Origin: Nitriliruptoraceae bacterium
GTDB lineage: Bacteria; Actinomycetota; Nitriliruptoria; Nitriliruptorales; Nitriliruptoraceae
Assembly: GCA_018401275.1 (NCBI GenBank)
Contig: JAGYKW010000001.1
Span: 62,001-126,000, forward strand
Length of the DNA stretch: 64,000 nucleotides
Direction of reading: 5' to 3'
Part shown: positions 17,001 to 24,899 of the stretch, piece by piece
Layout: every line of letters begins with the position of its first letter
Position numbering within the stretch: the stretch's first letter is position 1
Translations under genes and position numbers: made by a program
Notes under the pieces: model-generated
The model's input: the letters and a program-made list of their open reading frames with translations, nothing else
Databases searched by the model: none
Told to the model about the DNA's origin: nothing

Positions 17001-17693
17001 GGTCGCGTCAACCCGCTCGCGCTCGAGGAGTTCCAGGCGCTCGAGGAACGGCACCGCTTCCTGTCCGACCAGCTCAACGACCTGCGTCGCTCGCGCCGTG
17101 ACCTCGAGGAGGTCATCGAGGCCGTCGACGACCGCATCCGCGTCGTGTTCAAGGAGGCGTTCGACGACGTCGCCCGCGAGTTCGCACTCACGTTCGAGAC
17201 CGTGTTCCCCGGCGGGAAGGGCCGCCTCGTCCTGACCGGCGAGGAGGACCTGCTCACCGCGGGCGTCGAGGTCGAGGCCCGACCGCCCGGCAAGCGGGTC
17301 CAGCGCCTGTCGCTGCTGAGCGGCGGCGAGCGTTCGCTGACCGTCCTCGCGTTCGTGTTCGCCATCTTCCGTGCGCGACCCTCGCCGTTCTACGTGCTCG
17401 ATGAGGTCGACGCCGCGCTCGACGATGTCAACCTGCAGCGCCTGCTCAAGGTCATCCGCTCGTTCCGCGGCCATGCTCAGATCATCATGGTCACCCACCA
17501 GAAGCGTTCGATGGAGATCGCCGACCTCCTCTACGGCATCACGATGGGGCCGGACGCGATCACCAAGGTCGTGTCCGAGCGGCTGCGTGACCGTCGGGCG
17601 GTCGCTGGACTCGATGAGCGGGCCTCCGACGCGCCCACCGAGGCGCTCGTCGAGGAACGTGCACCCGTGGTGATGCCGATCCGGACGGCCTGA
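14037..17693 (+). CDS. smc: Chromosome segregation protein SMC
   Basis: Condensin-type ATPase that loops and segregates the chromosome with ScpA and ScpB. The 1218-residue protein has Walker A GPNGSGKS at residues 31-38, two long coiled-coil arms, and a hinge around residues 515-690. The C-terminal head carries LLSGGERS around residue 1095 and Walker B ending at Asp1122 (VLDEVDAALDD). ATG 14037 lies 2 bp after the fpg-like stop and begins MFLTSLTMRGFKSFA as expected. An in-frame ATG at 13950 would add 29 proline/histidine-rich residues foreign to the family. ftsY follows after 2 bp. Confidence 0.97.
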   Translation: MFLTSLTMRGFKSFADATTLEVEPGITVVVGPNGSGKSNIVDALSWVLGTHSVKKVRGSAMTDVIFAGSPGRSRGRRARVEIVIDNADGRLEFSGVGTAGSAGRFREIRIARTIEEDGLGGYEINGEEVRALDVQELLSDTGLGRELHTIVGQGQLDDILNARPEDRRKYIEEAAGILKHRRRRERAVKKLETVDEHVDKLRTVLRELRRQLRPLEQQAKAADRHAALQAELREVRVQRAGRELALLDLEALDASRDEDEARGLESQLERGVEESRTSERELSQQLEVAAREGGEGDERFHALSRLGERLRGTHELVAATRRRLAEAAEEPLLERTGEVLRAEADTLEADRPRLQSAVDDATTGHDTARETLRAAERERNDHADARADRARSRAVALERRTRRRADLISLARRIEERVRERDRIVTRLGELQERDDRLSSDMDRLRDDIHRLDAGEATLAEVLDVAEAKLSSANGRLEAVREETRRLGSQRAAQLARAEALHAAATDATRSAEALVAAGLAGVHGSVMDLLEVDAADRIAVATALGPLGAAVAVDADDALTRAVDWLRAAEGGASLIVTRDRDTDSAAVAHPEALLALLREAGARAIPDVVRGRGTSPASRRVVATIGHALRSTFLVDDWDTAVRLHAHEPMLTLVTREGDVAGPLGYRVGTVGAAGPALARAAAAVAEAAIVTLDDELAALTTRETDLLAEIAQRTGERDAAHEALLDSDARLTGAAERLERIDEERRLLAEQLAVLTVQRDETDVTLAEDTATRTTFETEEAADPGDLGDDTAETDARGAQLDAALDIAREASFEARVALQRAEDERDRATAEVARLRREADDVDAAHARAVERREARRAGVVRCDGLDRVATLARHVLERALVEADAARAARIAERDRVRTLLDESRDATMDAAQRLERHRETRHRTEMRRAEVQARLGALEARVRTELALGLDDVRGEQPDAAELDDARLVEREDVLVRRIGLLGRVNPLALEEFQALEERHRFLSDQLNDLRRSRRDLEEVIEAVDDRIRVVFKEAFDDVAREFALTFETVFPGGKGRLVLTGEEDLLTAGVEVEARPPGKRVQRLSLLSGGERSLTVLAFVFAIFRARPSPFYVLDEVDAALDDVNLQRLLKVIRSFRGHAQIIMVTHQKRSMEIADLLYGITMGPDAITKVVSERLRDRRAVAGLDERASDAPTEALVEERAPVVMPIRTA

Positions 17694-17695
17694 GC

Positions 17696-18793
17696 ATGGA
17701 GGGCCTGTTCGAGGGCGTCTCGCTCGTCGCGGTCGTCGTGGGGCTGCTCGGGTCGGTCGGCCTGATCGTCGGCGTGCTCGGCGTGCGTCGTGGACGCCGT
17801 CGCGATGCATCGCACGTGGTGGGCCCGGCGGCGGTGGTGGATCCGACCCCGCACGCGCCGAGCCCCGTATCACAGCCGGAGCCGGAGCCGGAGCCCGCGG
17901 CCGTCACCGGGCGCCTCGCCCGCACGCGCAACGTGCTCGCCTCCGCGCTCGCGGAGCTCGTCGGCGCAGGACTCGACGATGCGGCCTGGGAACGCCTCGA
18001 GGAGGTGCTGATCACCGCCGACGTCGGGGTCCAGGCCGCCGGCGCGCTGATCGCCGAGGTCCGCCGCGCCGCGCGCGAGCAGGGCGTTCGTGACGTCGGC
18101 GGTGTCCGTGCGCTGCTGCGTGACGCGCTGATCGCCGAGCTCGCCGCCGGGGAGCGCGAGCTCGGACGGCGCGACGGCGACGGACCGACCGTGTGGTTCG
18201 TGACGGGCGTGAACGGGGCCGGCAAGACGACGACGATCGGGAAGCTCGCCGCACGGGAGCGCGCCGCAGGTCGGCGCGTGGTGCTCGCCGCTGCCGACAC
18301 GTTCCGTGCCGCCGCCGCCGAGCAGCTCGGGATCTGGGCCGAGCGCACCGGTGCGCAGCTCGTGCGCGGCGACGAGGGTGCGGACCCCGCCTCCGTCGCG
18401 TACGCCGGCGTCGAGGCGGCGCTCGCATCCGATGCGGACCTGCTGATCGTCGACACGGCCGGACGGCTGCAGAACCGGCGCGAGCTGATGGACGAGCTCG
18501 GCAAGGTCTCACGCGTGCTCGCGAAGCGGGCCGGTGGGATCGACGAGACGCTGCTCGTGCTCGACGGCACCGTCGGGCAGAACGGGATCGCCCAGGCGAC
18601 CGCGTTCCACGAGGCGGTCACGATCACTGGTGTCGCGATCACGAAGCTCGACGGTTCGTCGCGCGGCGGCATCGTCGTCGCGGTCCAGCGCCAGCTCGAC
18701 ATCCCGGTGAAGCTCGTCGGGCTCGGTGAGGGCATCGACGACCTGCGCACGTTCGATCCCGTCGCGTACGTCGACGACCTGCTGGCCGACTGA
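17696..18793 (+). CDS. ftsY: Signal recognition particle receptor FtsY
   Basis: GTPase that docks the SRP-ribosome complex at the membrane. The 365-residue protein starts with a hydrophobic segment (about residues 8-28, LVAVVVGLLGSVGLIVGVLG), a likely membrane anchor as in other actinobacterial FtsY. A Pro/Glu linker (EPEPEP) and the NG domain follow. Motifs are GVNGAGKTTTIGKLA near residue 172, DTAGR near 252 and TKLDGSSRGG near 315. It pairs functionally with ffh just downstream. Confidence 0.96.
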   Translation: MEGLFEGVSLVAVVVGLLGSVGLIVGVLGVRRGRRRDASHVVGPAAVVDPTPHAPSPVSQPEPEPEPAAVTGRLARTRNVLASALAELVGAGLDDAAWERLEEVLITADVGVQAAGALIAEVRRAAREQGVRDVGGVRALLRDALIAELAAGERELGRRDGDGPTVWFVTGVNGAGKTTTIGKLAARERAAGRRVVLAAADTFRAAAAEQLGIWAERTGAQLVRGDEGADPASVAYAGVEAALASDADLLIVDTAGRLQNRRELMDELGKVSRVLAKRAGGIDETLLVLDGTVGQNGIAQATAFHEAVTITGVAITKLDGSSRGGIVVAVQRQLDIPVKLVGLGEGIDDLRTFDPVAYVDDLLAD

Positions 18794-18812
18794 GCCCGAG
18801 CAGGGCCAGCGC

Positions 18813-18818
18813 TAGCCT
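18813..18818 (+). promoter_or_regulatory. Candidate -10 element (TAGCCT) for ffh
   Basis: TAGCCT lies in the 76-bp ftsY-ffh spacer, 51 bp before the ffh GTG. It belongs to the recurrent hexamer set; no -35 is assigned. Confidence 0.35.
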
Positions 18819-18869
18819 CGGGAAGCACCTCGCCGACCGTGGCGACCGCTGCCCGATCCGGAGTCCGCC

Positions 18870-20414
18870 GTGTTCGATGCCCTGCAGGAGCGCCTGAGCG
18901 GTGCGCTCGACGGGCTGCGCGGCCGGGGGCGACTCGACGCCGGTGCGGTCGACGCGGTCCTGAGCGACATCCGGCTCGCGCTGCTCGAGGCGGACGTCAA
19001 CCTCGCGGTGGTGCGCGGCGTCGTCGAGCGGCTGCGCGAACGACTCGTCGGAGCGGACGTCGCGCCCGGGCTCGATCCGCGTCAGCACGTCGTGCGTGCG
19101 GTCGATGCGGAGCTGCGTGCGGCGCTCGGTGGCGAGCACGTCGCGCTCGACCTCGCGGGACGCGCGCCCGCCGTCATCGTCCTCGCAGGCCTGCAGGGTG
19201 CGGGCAAGACGACCGTCGCCGGAAAGCTCGCGAAGCATCTGGCGTCGAAGGGTCGCAGGCCGGTGCTCGTCGCCTGCGACCTGCAGCGGCCGGCTGCCGT
19301 GGAGCAGCTGCGCATCGTCGCCGCGGGCGCCGGTGTCCCCGTGCATGCGCCGGTCACCGAGGGCGACCCCGTCCCCGTCGCGCGCGAGGCGATCCGAGGG
19401 GCGACGCTCGCCGGGCACGACACGGTCATCATCGACACCGCCGGGCGCCTGCACGTCGACGAGGAGCTGCTGCGCCAGGCGCGGGCCATCGTCGACGTCG
19501 CGCACGAGCTCGGCGGCACAGCGCGGACGCTGTTCGTCATCGACGCGATGGTCGGGCAGGAGGCCGCTGCGGTCGCCCGCTCGTTCGCCGACGTCGTCGG
19601 GCTCGACGGCGTCATCCTCTCGAAGCTCGACGGCGACGCACGCGGTGGGGCGGCGCTCTCGGTCCGCGAGGTCACCGGCGCGCCGATCCTGTTCGCCTCC
19701 ATCGGCGAACGCGTCGAGGACCTCGAGGCGTTCCATCCCGACCGCATGGCATCACGCATCCTGGGGATGGGCGACATGCTCACGCTCATCGAGCGGGCCG
19801 AGCAGGCGCAGGACCTCGAGACCGCTCGCGACGCGGAGCAGGCACTGCTCGACGGCACGTTCGGACTCGACGACCTCCTCGAGCAGCTCCAGGCCGTCAA
19901 GCGCATGGGTCCGCTCTCCGGCGTCATCGGGATGCTGCCCGGGATGGCCAAGGGTGGCGCGCCGGACGTCGACGATCGCCAGCTGGTCCGCACCGAGGCC
20001 ATCATCCGATCGATGACGCCTGCCGAGCGGCGCGACCCGAAGGTGCTCAACGGGCGGCGTCGACGGCGCATCGCGGCCGGGTCGGGAACGTCCGTGCCGG
20101 AGATCAACCGGCTCGTCAAGCAGTTCGAGCAGATGCAGCAACTGATGCGGCAGGCCGCCGGCGCAGCGGGTCGTGGCAAGGGCGGCAAGGGGAAGGGTGG
20201 GAAGGGCGGCAAGGGTCGCAAGGGCGCCCAGCGCGCCGCGATGCAGGCCCAGGCGGCCGCGTTCGGCGGTCTCGCCGGTCCGGGTGCCGGTCCGGGTGCC
20301 GCTCCCGCGGTCAGGCCCGGACTCGGGGGCTTCGCCGGACTGTCCGCACCGGCACCCGCACCGACACCAGCACCGTCCCGGCGGACGGACCCTCCGGCCG
20401 GCGCGGGTCGCTAG
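18870..20414 (+). CDS. ffh: Signal recognition particle protein Ffh (SRP54)
   Basis: GTPase subunit of SRP that binds signal sequences and 4.5S RNA. The NG domain has GLQGAGKTTVAGKLAKHL near residue 105, DTAGRLHVDEELL near 188 and SKLDGDARGGAALS near 250. The methionine-rich M domain includes MGPLSGVIGMLPGM and the RNA-binding GSGTSVPEINRLVKQF. The 514-residue protein ends with an unusual lysine/glycine repeat tail (GKGGKGKGG) followed by a Pro/Ala-rich stretch. This tail is longer than in most homologues and could add RNA or membrane affinity. GTG 18870 is the start. Confidence 0.96.
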   Translation: MFDALQERLSGALDGLRGRGRLDAGAVDAVLSDIRLALLEADVNLAVVRGVVERLRERLVGADVAPGLDPRQHVVRAVDAELRAALGGEHVALDLAGRAPAVIVLAGLQGAGKTTVAGKLAKHLASKGRRPVLVACDLQRPAAVEQLRIVAAGAGVPVHAPVTEGDPVPVAREAIRGATLAGHDTVIIDTAGRLHVDEELLRQARAIVDVAHELGGTARTLFVIDAMVGQEAAAVARSFADVVGLDGVILSKLDGDARGGAALSVREVTGAPILFASIGERVEDLEAFHPDRMASRILGMGDMLTLIERAEQAQDLETARDAEQALLDGTFGLDDLLEQLQAVKRMGPLSGVIGMLPGMAKGGAPDVDDRQLVRTEAIIRSMTPAERRDPKVLNGRRRRRIAAGSGTSVPEINRLVKQFEQMQQLMRQAAGAAGRGKGGKGKGGKGGKGRKGAQRAAMQAQAAAFGGLAGPGAGPGAAPAVRPGLGGFAGLSAPAPAPTPAPSRRTDPPAGAGR

Positions 20415-20417
20415 GCT
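20412..20417 (+). promoter_or_regulatory. Candidate -10 element (TAGGCT) overlapping the ffh stop
   Basis: The ffh stop TAG is itself the start of a TAGGCT hexamer, 139 bp before rpsP. If used, it gives the rpsP-khpA-rimM-trmD group a long leader. Position and sequence are seen; function is inferred. Confidence 0.3.
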
Positions 20418-20556
20418 CCGCGACGCGCACGCGCTCGGGGTCAGCCCCCTGCCGTGCGCCTGACCACGGTCGTCTCCGCCGTCCCCGATCCATCGCTCGG
20501 GGCTCGGTACGGGCGACCTCCCGCGGCGCACAGCGCCCGACCGAACAGGACCCCTG

Positions 20557-21060
20557 ATGGCCGTCAAGCTCCGCCTCCGTCGTGAGGGCACCGTCAAGCG
20601 CCCCCACTACCGCATCGTCGCCGCCGACTCGCGCTCGCCGCGTGACGGACGGTTCATCGAGACGATCGGGAACTACCACCCGCTCGACCAGCCCTCGACG
20701 ATCAACGTCGACAACGAGCGCGCGCTGCACTGGCTGCGCAACGGTGCCCTGCCGACCTCGGCCGTCGAGAAGCTCCTCCGCATCAGCGGCGCCTGGGAGG
20801 AGTTCAAGCCAGGTGACGCGCCGGCACGCGTGCGCACCGACAGGACCAAGGGTCTGTCGAAGAAGGCCCGTGCCCGCGCGGAGGCTGCTGCTGAAGCTGC
20901 TGCCGCACCGCCGGCGCCGGTCGAGGCGCCTGCTGCTGAGGAGCCGGCTCCGGTCGAGGAGCCCGTCGCTGAGGCTCCGGTCGAGGATGAGGCGCCTGCT
21001 GCTGAGGCGCCCGCCGACGAGGCCCCTGCTGCTGAGGCCCCGGTCGAGGACGAGGCGTGA
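20557..21060 (+). CDS. rpsP: 30S ribosomal protein S16 with long acidic repeat tail
   Basis: Small-subunit assembly protein. The conserved S16 core is the first 80 or so residues (MAVKLRLRREG, HYRIVAADSRSPRDGRFIE). The rest, to residue 167, is an Ala/Glu/Pro-rich tail of near-repeats such as EAPVEDEAPAAEAP. Actinobacterial S16 proteins often carry extensions, but this one is strongly repetitive and uses GCTGCTGAGG-type codons that are poor in GC at third positions relative to neighbours, suggesting repeat expansion. Its stop overlaps the khpA start (GTGA). Confidence 0.96.
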   Translation: MAVKLRLRREGTVKRPHYRIVAADSRSPRDGRFIETIGNYHPLDQPSTINVDNERALHWLRNGALPTSAVEKLLRISGAWEEFKPGDAPARVRTDRTKGLSKKARARAEAAAEAAAAPPAPVEAPAAEEPAPVEEPVAEAPVEDEAPAAEAPADEAPAAEAPVEDEA

Positions 21061-21293
21061 AGGCGCACGACGTCCTCGCGTACATCGTCGCCGAACTCGT
21101 CGACCATCCCGATGACATCGAGATCGAGGAGGTCGAGGACGACCAGGGTGTCGTGCTCGAGCTCCGCGTCAACCCCGAGGACGTCGGCAAGGTCATCGGC
21201 AAGCGCGGCCGCACCGCGAAGGCGCTGCGTGCGCTCGTCCGGGCCGCAGGCGCGCTCGAGGACGAGGACGTGACCGTCGAGATCCTCGACTGA
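21057..21293 (+). CDS. khpA: KH-domain RNA-binding protein KhpA
   Basis: A 78-residue single KH domain protein with the GxxG loop in GKVIGKRGRTAKALR. In Gram-positive bacteria KhpA partners KhpB and influences cell division and RNA stability. Here it lies in the conserved rpsP-khpA-rimM-trmD order. GTG 21057 overlaps the rpsP stop by four bases, ensuring coupled translation. Confidence 0.93.
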   Translation: MKAHDVLAYIVAELVDHPDDIEIEEVEDDQGVVLELRVNPEDVGKVIGKRGRTAKALRALVRAAGALEDEDVTVEILD

Positions 21294-21303
21294 CGGTGCC
21301 CCG

Positions 21304-21864
21304 ATGACCAGCGCCGATCGGGACCGGGCCGATCGCGTCGAGGTCGGACGCGTCATCAAGCCGCACGGCCTGCGCGGCGAGGTCGTGATCCTCGTCGCCT
21401 CCGACGTCGACGACCGCTTCGCCGTGGGCGTCGAGGTCTGGGTCGACGGTGTCGCCTCGACCATCGCGACCTCACGCCCCCATCAGGGACGGCCGCTCGT
21501 GCGCTTCGCCCACGTCCCTGACCGCACCGCCGCCGAGCTGCTGCGCGGTGCGCTCATCGAGGCCGCTCCGGTCGATGCCGTCGAGCTCGACACCTACCTC
21601 GCGAGCGAGCTTGTCGGTGTGCGGGTGCTCGATGTCGACGGTGTGCTGCTCGGTGCGGTCACGGGACTCGTGGAGATGCCGGCGGTCGCCGGCTACGACC
21701 TGCTCGAGGTCGCTTCACCCGACGGGCGCAGCTGGCTGCTGCCCGCCGCCGACGAGCTCGTCGAGGCGGTCGAGGACGCGGACGGACTCCATCTCGTCGT
21801 GACCGAGCTGCCCGACGGGCTGCTCGACATCTCCAGCGCACCTGCGGTCGAGCATGAGCGATGA
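21304..21864 (+). CDS. rimM: Ribosome maturation factor RimM
   Basis: Assembly factor for the 30S head that interacts with S19. The 186-residue protein has the N-terminal RimM barrel (VEVGRVIKPHGLRGEVVILVASD) and the C-terminal PRC-barrel (LVGVRVLDVDGVLLGAVTGL, then LLPAADELV). It starts 10 bp after khpA. The stop codon lies in a 14-bp triplicated junction leading to trmD. Confidence 0.95.
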   Translation: MTSADRDRADRVEVGRVIKPHGLRGEVVILVASDVDDRFAVGVEVWVDGVASTIATSRPHQGRPLVRFAHVPDRTAAELLRGALIEAAPVDAVELDTYLASELVGVRVLDVDGVLLGAVTGLVEMPAVAGYDLLEVASPDGRSWLLPAADELVEAVEDADGLHLVVTELPDGLLDISSAPAVEHER

Positions 21865-21897
21865 GGCGCGAGCGATGAGGTGTGAGCGATGAGGATC
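21856..21897 (+). repeat. 14-bp tandem triplication of the rimM-trmD stop/start junction
   Basis: Three copies of GAGCGATGAGG plus three variable bases occupy 21856-21869, 21870-21883 and 21884-21897. Each contains ATGA. ATG 21861 overlaps the rimM stop and opens MRRER-stop; ATG 21875 overlaps that stop and opens MRCER-stop; ATG 21889 overlaps the second stop and is the trmD start. This is the same ladder architecture as at ddl-recG, with unrelated sequence. Confidence 0.9.
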
Positions 21898-22626
21898 GAC
21901 CTGCTCACCATCTTCCCCGGCTTCTTCGACGGGCCGCTCGACACGTCGCTCGTCGCGACCGCGCGTGAGCAGGGCCACCTCGACGTCCGGGTCCACGACC
22001 TGCGCGACTGGTCGACGGATCGGCACCGCAGCGTCGATGACGCGCCCTACGGGGGCGGTGCAGGGATGGTCATGCGTCCCGACGTGCTGGTCGCGGCCGC
22101 CGAGTCGATCTGGAACGACCTCGCTCCGGGCGAGCCCGTCCAGCCGCCGCTGCACGTCGCAGGCGGTGAGCGTCCGCGCACCGTGCTGCTCACCCCGCGC
22201 GGTCGACCGCTCACGCAGGCGCTGGTGCGCGAGCTCGCGGGGGAGGATCGGCTCGTGCTGCTCTGCGGTCGCTACGAGGGCATCGACGAGCGCGTCCACG
22301 AGCTGGTCGCGACCGACGAGGTCTCGCTCGGGGACTACGTGCTGATGGGTGGCGAGGTCGCAGCCGCAGCGATCGTCGAGGCGGTGGTGCGCCTGCTGCC
22401 CGGCGTGCTCGGCAACGCCGAGTCGGCCGTCCAGGAGTCGTTCGAGCACGGTCTGCTGGAGCACCCTCACTACACCCGGCCGGCCGAGTTCCGCGGGCAC
22501 GAGGTCCCGGAGGTCCTGAGGTCGGGCGATCATGGTGCGATCGCCGCCTGGCGCCACGAGCGGGCGCTCGAGCGCACGCGCGCGGTCCGTCCGGACCTGC
22601 TGGAGCCGACTGACGGGCCGGGTTGA
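21889..22626 (+). CDS. trmD: tRNA (guanine37-N1)-methyltransferase TrmD
   Basis: Makes m1G37 next to the anticodon, preventing +1 frameshifting. The 245-residue SPOUT enzyme shows [13 protein letters not shown], the [13 protein letters not shown] loop, [12 protein letters not shown], and the knot segment [19 protein letters not shown] that binds SAM. The C-terminal [19 protein letters not shown] is also diagnostic. The start is the third ATG of a repeated ladder. The likely rplS promoter overlaps its stop. Confidence 0.97.
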   Translation: MRIDLLTIFPGFFDGPLDTSLVATAREQGHLDVRVHDLRDWSTDRHRSVDDAPYGGGAGMVMRPDVLVAAAESIWNDLAPGEPVQPPLHVAGGERPRTVLLTPRGRPLTQALVRELAGEDRLVLLCGRYEGIDERVHELVATDEVSLGDYVLMGGEVAAAAIVEAVVRLLPGVLGNAESAVQESFEHGLLEHPHYTRPAEFRGHEVPEVLRSGDHGAIAAWRHERALERTRAVRPDLLEPTDGPG

Positions 22627-22652
22627 CCAGCTCGCCGTCGACGCCGTACTCT
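22623..22652 (+). promoter_or_regulatory. Candidate rplS promoter (TTGACC - 18 bp - TACTCT)
   Basis: TTGACC at 22623-22628 contains the trmD stop codon. It is followed, after 18 bp, by TACTCT at 22647-22652. This is a reasonable -35/-10 pair and would give rplS a leader of roughly 90 nt. Confidence 0.4.
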
Positions 22653-22747
22653 CCTGCCACCGCATCCCGGGCCCGCCTCCAGCTCGCCCGCGACCGGACC
22701 ACCTCGCGACACCCGTCGCGTGCTGCGCTGCCCGAGGGAGCTCCACG

Positions 22748-23101
22748 ATGAACCGTCTTGACGTCATCGATCGTCGCCAGCTGCGCGACGACGTGCCGAA
22801 CTTCCGTCCGGGTGACCGCCTGAAGGTGCACGTCAAGGTCATCGAAGGCACGCGCAGCCGCATCCAGGTCTTCGAGGGCGACGTCATCGGTCGCCAGGGC
22901 GGCGGCATCCGCGAGACGTTCACCGTCCGCAAGGACAGCTTCGGTGTCGGCGTCGAGCGCACCTTCCCGGTGCACTCGCCGGTCATCGACCACATCGAGG
23001 TCATGCGTCGCGGCCGTGTGCGTCGTGCGAAGCTGTTCTACCAGCGTGAGCGCGCCGGGAAGAAGGCACGCATCCGCGAGAAGCGTGAGGCGATCGCCTG
23101 A
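22748..23101 (+). CDS. rplS: 50S ribosomal protein L19
   Basis: Large-subunit protein at the 30S-50S interface. The 117-residue sequence has [34 protein letters not shown] and the basic C-terminus [18 protein letters not shown], all standard for L19. ATG 22748 follows GGGAG. Its stop codon overlaps the only plausible start of lepB (CTGA). Confidence 0.97.
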   Translation: MNRLDVIDRRQLRDDVPNFRPGDRLKVHVKVIEGTRSRIQVFEGDVIGRQGGGIRETFTVRKDSFGVGVERTFPVHSPVIDHIEVMRRGRVRRAKLFYQRERAGKKARIREKREAIA

Positions 23102-23766
23102 CCGCCGACGGACCTCCGTCGCAGGCTCCCCGCCGCCGCGGGTACCTCGCTGAACTCCCGCTCCTCGTCGCCTTCGCGCTCGTCGTCGCGTTCCTCCTGC
23201 GCACGTTCGTCGTGCAGGTGTTCTACATCCCGTCGTCGTCGATGGTCCCGACGCTCGCCGTGGACGACCGCATCGTCGTCGAGAAGGTGTCGTACCGCTT
23301 CGGTGGACCGGTCCGCGGTGACGTCGTCGTGTTCGCAGGCGCCGATCGCGTCGCGGACGTCGACGACGACCGGACCCTGACCGAGCGGGCGCTCCAGGCC
23401 GTCGGTCGCTTCGTCGGAGTCGTCCCGCCCGATCCCAGCGACCTCGTGAAGCGCGTCATCGGTCTGCCCGGTGAAGAGGTGTCCATCGTCGGCGGACTGC
23501 TGCACATCGACGGCGTCGGCCTCGCCGAGGCCTACGTCGCCGACGCGGTCGCTGCGGACTTCGGTCCCGTCGTCGTCCCTGACGGGTCGCTGTTCTTCCT
23601 CGGGGACAACCGGCGCAACTCGGCGGACTCACGCGGCGGGCTCGGTTTCGTCGACGAGGAGCGCGTCATCGGTCGCGCCGTCGCCGTCGTGTGGCCGTTC
23701 GGGAACGCCGCATCACTGGTGGGGGAGCGGCCCCGCCCGGTCCCTCAGACGTCGAGCGTCGGCTGA
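23098..23766 (+). CDS. lepB: Signal peptidase I, apparently initiated at CTG
   Basis: Membrane serine/lysine protease that removes signal peptides of exported proteins. Catalytic Ser is in IPSSSM (Ser48 with the start used here) and catalytic Lys in [11 protein letters not shown] (Lys118); the [11 protein letters not shown] box is complete. The frame is open from 23089, but no ATG, GTG or TTG occurs before GTG 23212, which would delete the transmembrane anchor ([19 protein letters not shown]). CTG 23098 overlaps the rplS stop by four bases and yields a normal 222-residue protein with a short basic cytoplasmic tail. The 3' end overlaps convergent rnhB by 22 bp. Confidence 0.85.
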   Translation: MTADGPPSQAPRRRGYLAELPLLVAFALVVAFLLRTFVVQVFYIPSSSMVPTLAVDDRIVVEKVSYRFGGPVRGDVVVFAGADRVADVDDDRTLTERALQAVGRFVGVVPPDPSDLVKRVIGLPGEEVSIVGGLLHIDGVGLAEAYVADAVAADFGPVVVPDGSLFFLGDNRRNSADSRGGLGFVDEERVIGRAVAVVWPFGNAASLVGERPRPVPQTSSVG

Positions 23767-24410
23767 AGCAGGCGGACGATCGGCGCCCAGCTGTGCCGGT
23801 GCAGCACGCACGGCCCGTGCCGCTCGAGCGCGGCGACGTGCTCCGCGGACGCGTAGCCGCGGTTGCGACCGAACCCGTAGACCGGATGGTCGTCGTGGGC
23901 GGCGAGCATCAGCCCGTCACGCTCGACCTTCGCGACCACCGACGCGGCCGCGATCGAGATCGACCCGGCGTCGCCGTGGACCATCGTCGTGACCTCGACG
24001 CCGGCCTCGCGCACGAGGTCGTAGGGCCCGTCCACGAGCACGAGTGGGTCGCTGGGTGCGCCGTCGAGGGCGAGCACCGTGGCGAGCGCACGTCGTGCGG
24101 CCGTGGTGAGTGCAGCGGCGAGCCCGACGTCATCGACCTCGGTGCTCGATGCATGCCCGATGCCCACGAGTGCAGCGTCCCGTACGCCGCGCGCCACGAC
24201 CTCGCGGCGCGCCGGCGACAGCCGCTTCGAGTCGCGAGCACCGGGAGGCAACCGGTCGGGATCGAGGATCACGGCCGCGACGCTCACCGGCCCCGCCCAC
24301 GCCCCACGGCCGACCTCGTCGATGCCGACGACGGCGCGGCCGGTGGCCCACACCCGACGCTCGGTGTCGCTGACCGGAGCGTCGTCGGCGCTGCGCTGCC
24401 GGTCCGCCAT
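23745..24410 (-). CDS. rnhB: Ribonuclease HII
   Basis: Cleaves the RNA strand of RNA-DNA hybrids and single ribonucleotides in DNA. The active-site GIDEVGRGAWAGP has the acidic pair at Asp31-Glu32 with the start used. LVDGPYD and AAASVVAKVERD carry further active-site residues. ATG 24410 was chosen because GGAGG lies at an ideal distance upstream; an ATG 21 codons earlier lacks one. It is convergent with and overlaps the end of lepB, and is divergent from the DUF2469 gene. Confidence 0.94.
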   Translation of the reverse strand: MADRQRSADDAPVSDTERRVWATGRAVVGIDEVGRGAWAGPVSVAAVILDPDRLPPGARDSKRLSPARREVVARGVRDAALVGIGHASSTEVDDVGLAAALTTAARRALATVLALDGAPSDPLVLVDGPYDLVREAGVEVTTMVHGDAGSISIAAASVVAKVERDGLMLAAHDDHPVYGFGRNRGYASAEHVAALERHGPCVLHRHSWAPIVRLLQPTLDV

Positions 24411-24519
24411 GGCGACCTCCGGCACGTCAGCAGGCCCGCCGGATCCGGCGAGCGTCCGGACCGTAACCGTCATCCCCAGCCCGATGGGCCAGGCCTGTCG
24501 GACGCGCGGGAGGCAGGGC

Positions 24520-24525
24520 TACGCT
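24520..24525 (+). promoter_or_regulatory. Candidate -10 element (TACGCT) for DUF2469 gene
   Basis: TACGCT lies 46 bp before ATG 24572 in the 161-bp divergent spacer with rnhB. It matches the TA-hexamer set; no -35 is assigned. Confidence 0.3.
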
Positions 24526-24571
24526 CGGGGCACGGAGCGCGACCGCACGCGTCCCGGCGCACGGAGGCTGG

Positions 24572-24889
24572 ATGAACCCCGAGGAGCTCGACGCCTACGA
24601 GACGGACCTGGAGCTCGCGCTGTACCGCGAGTACCGGGACGTCGTGCAGACGTTCCGGTACGTCGTCGAGACCGAGCGTCGCTTCTACCTGTGCAACCAG
24701 GTCGACATCGTGACGCGCGAGGGTCGGGACCTGTTCTTCGAGGTCAAGATGAGCGACGCCTGGGTGTGGGACATGTACCGCCCGGCGCGCTTCCTCAAGG
24801 AGGTCAAGGTGCTGACCTTCCGCGACGTGAACATCGAGGAGCTCGTCCACGACGACGCGGCCCTCGACGAGTTCCTCAAGAAGTCCTGA
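24572..24889 (+). CDS. DUF2469 family protein
   Basis: A 105-residue conserved actinobacterial protein of unknown function. The sequence MNPEELDAYETDLELALYRE, VVETERRFYLCNQV and the VKVLTFRDVNIEELV segment are characteristic of the family, which usually lies near rnhB, lepB and yraN. GGAGG precedes ATG 24572. It is rich in Glu, Asp and aromatic residues and has no membrane segment or signal peptide. Confidence 0.9.
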   Translation: MNPEELDAYETDLELALYREYRDVVQTFRYVVETERRFYLCNQVDIVTREGRDLFFEVKMSDAWVWDMYRPARFLKEVKVLTFRDVNIEELVHDDAALDEFLKKS

Positions 24890-24899
24890 GGCGGCCGTC

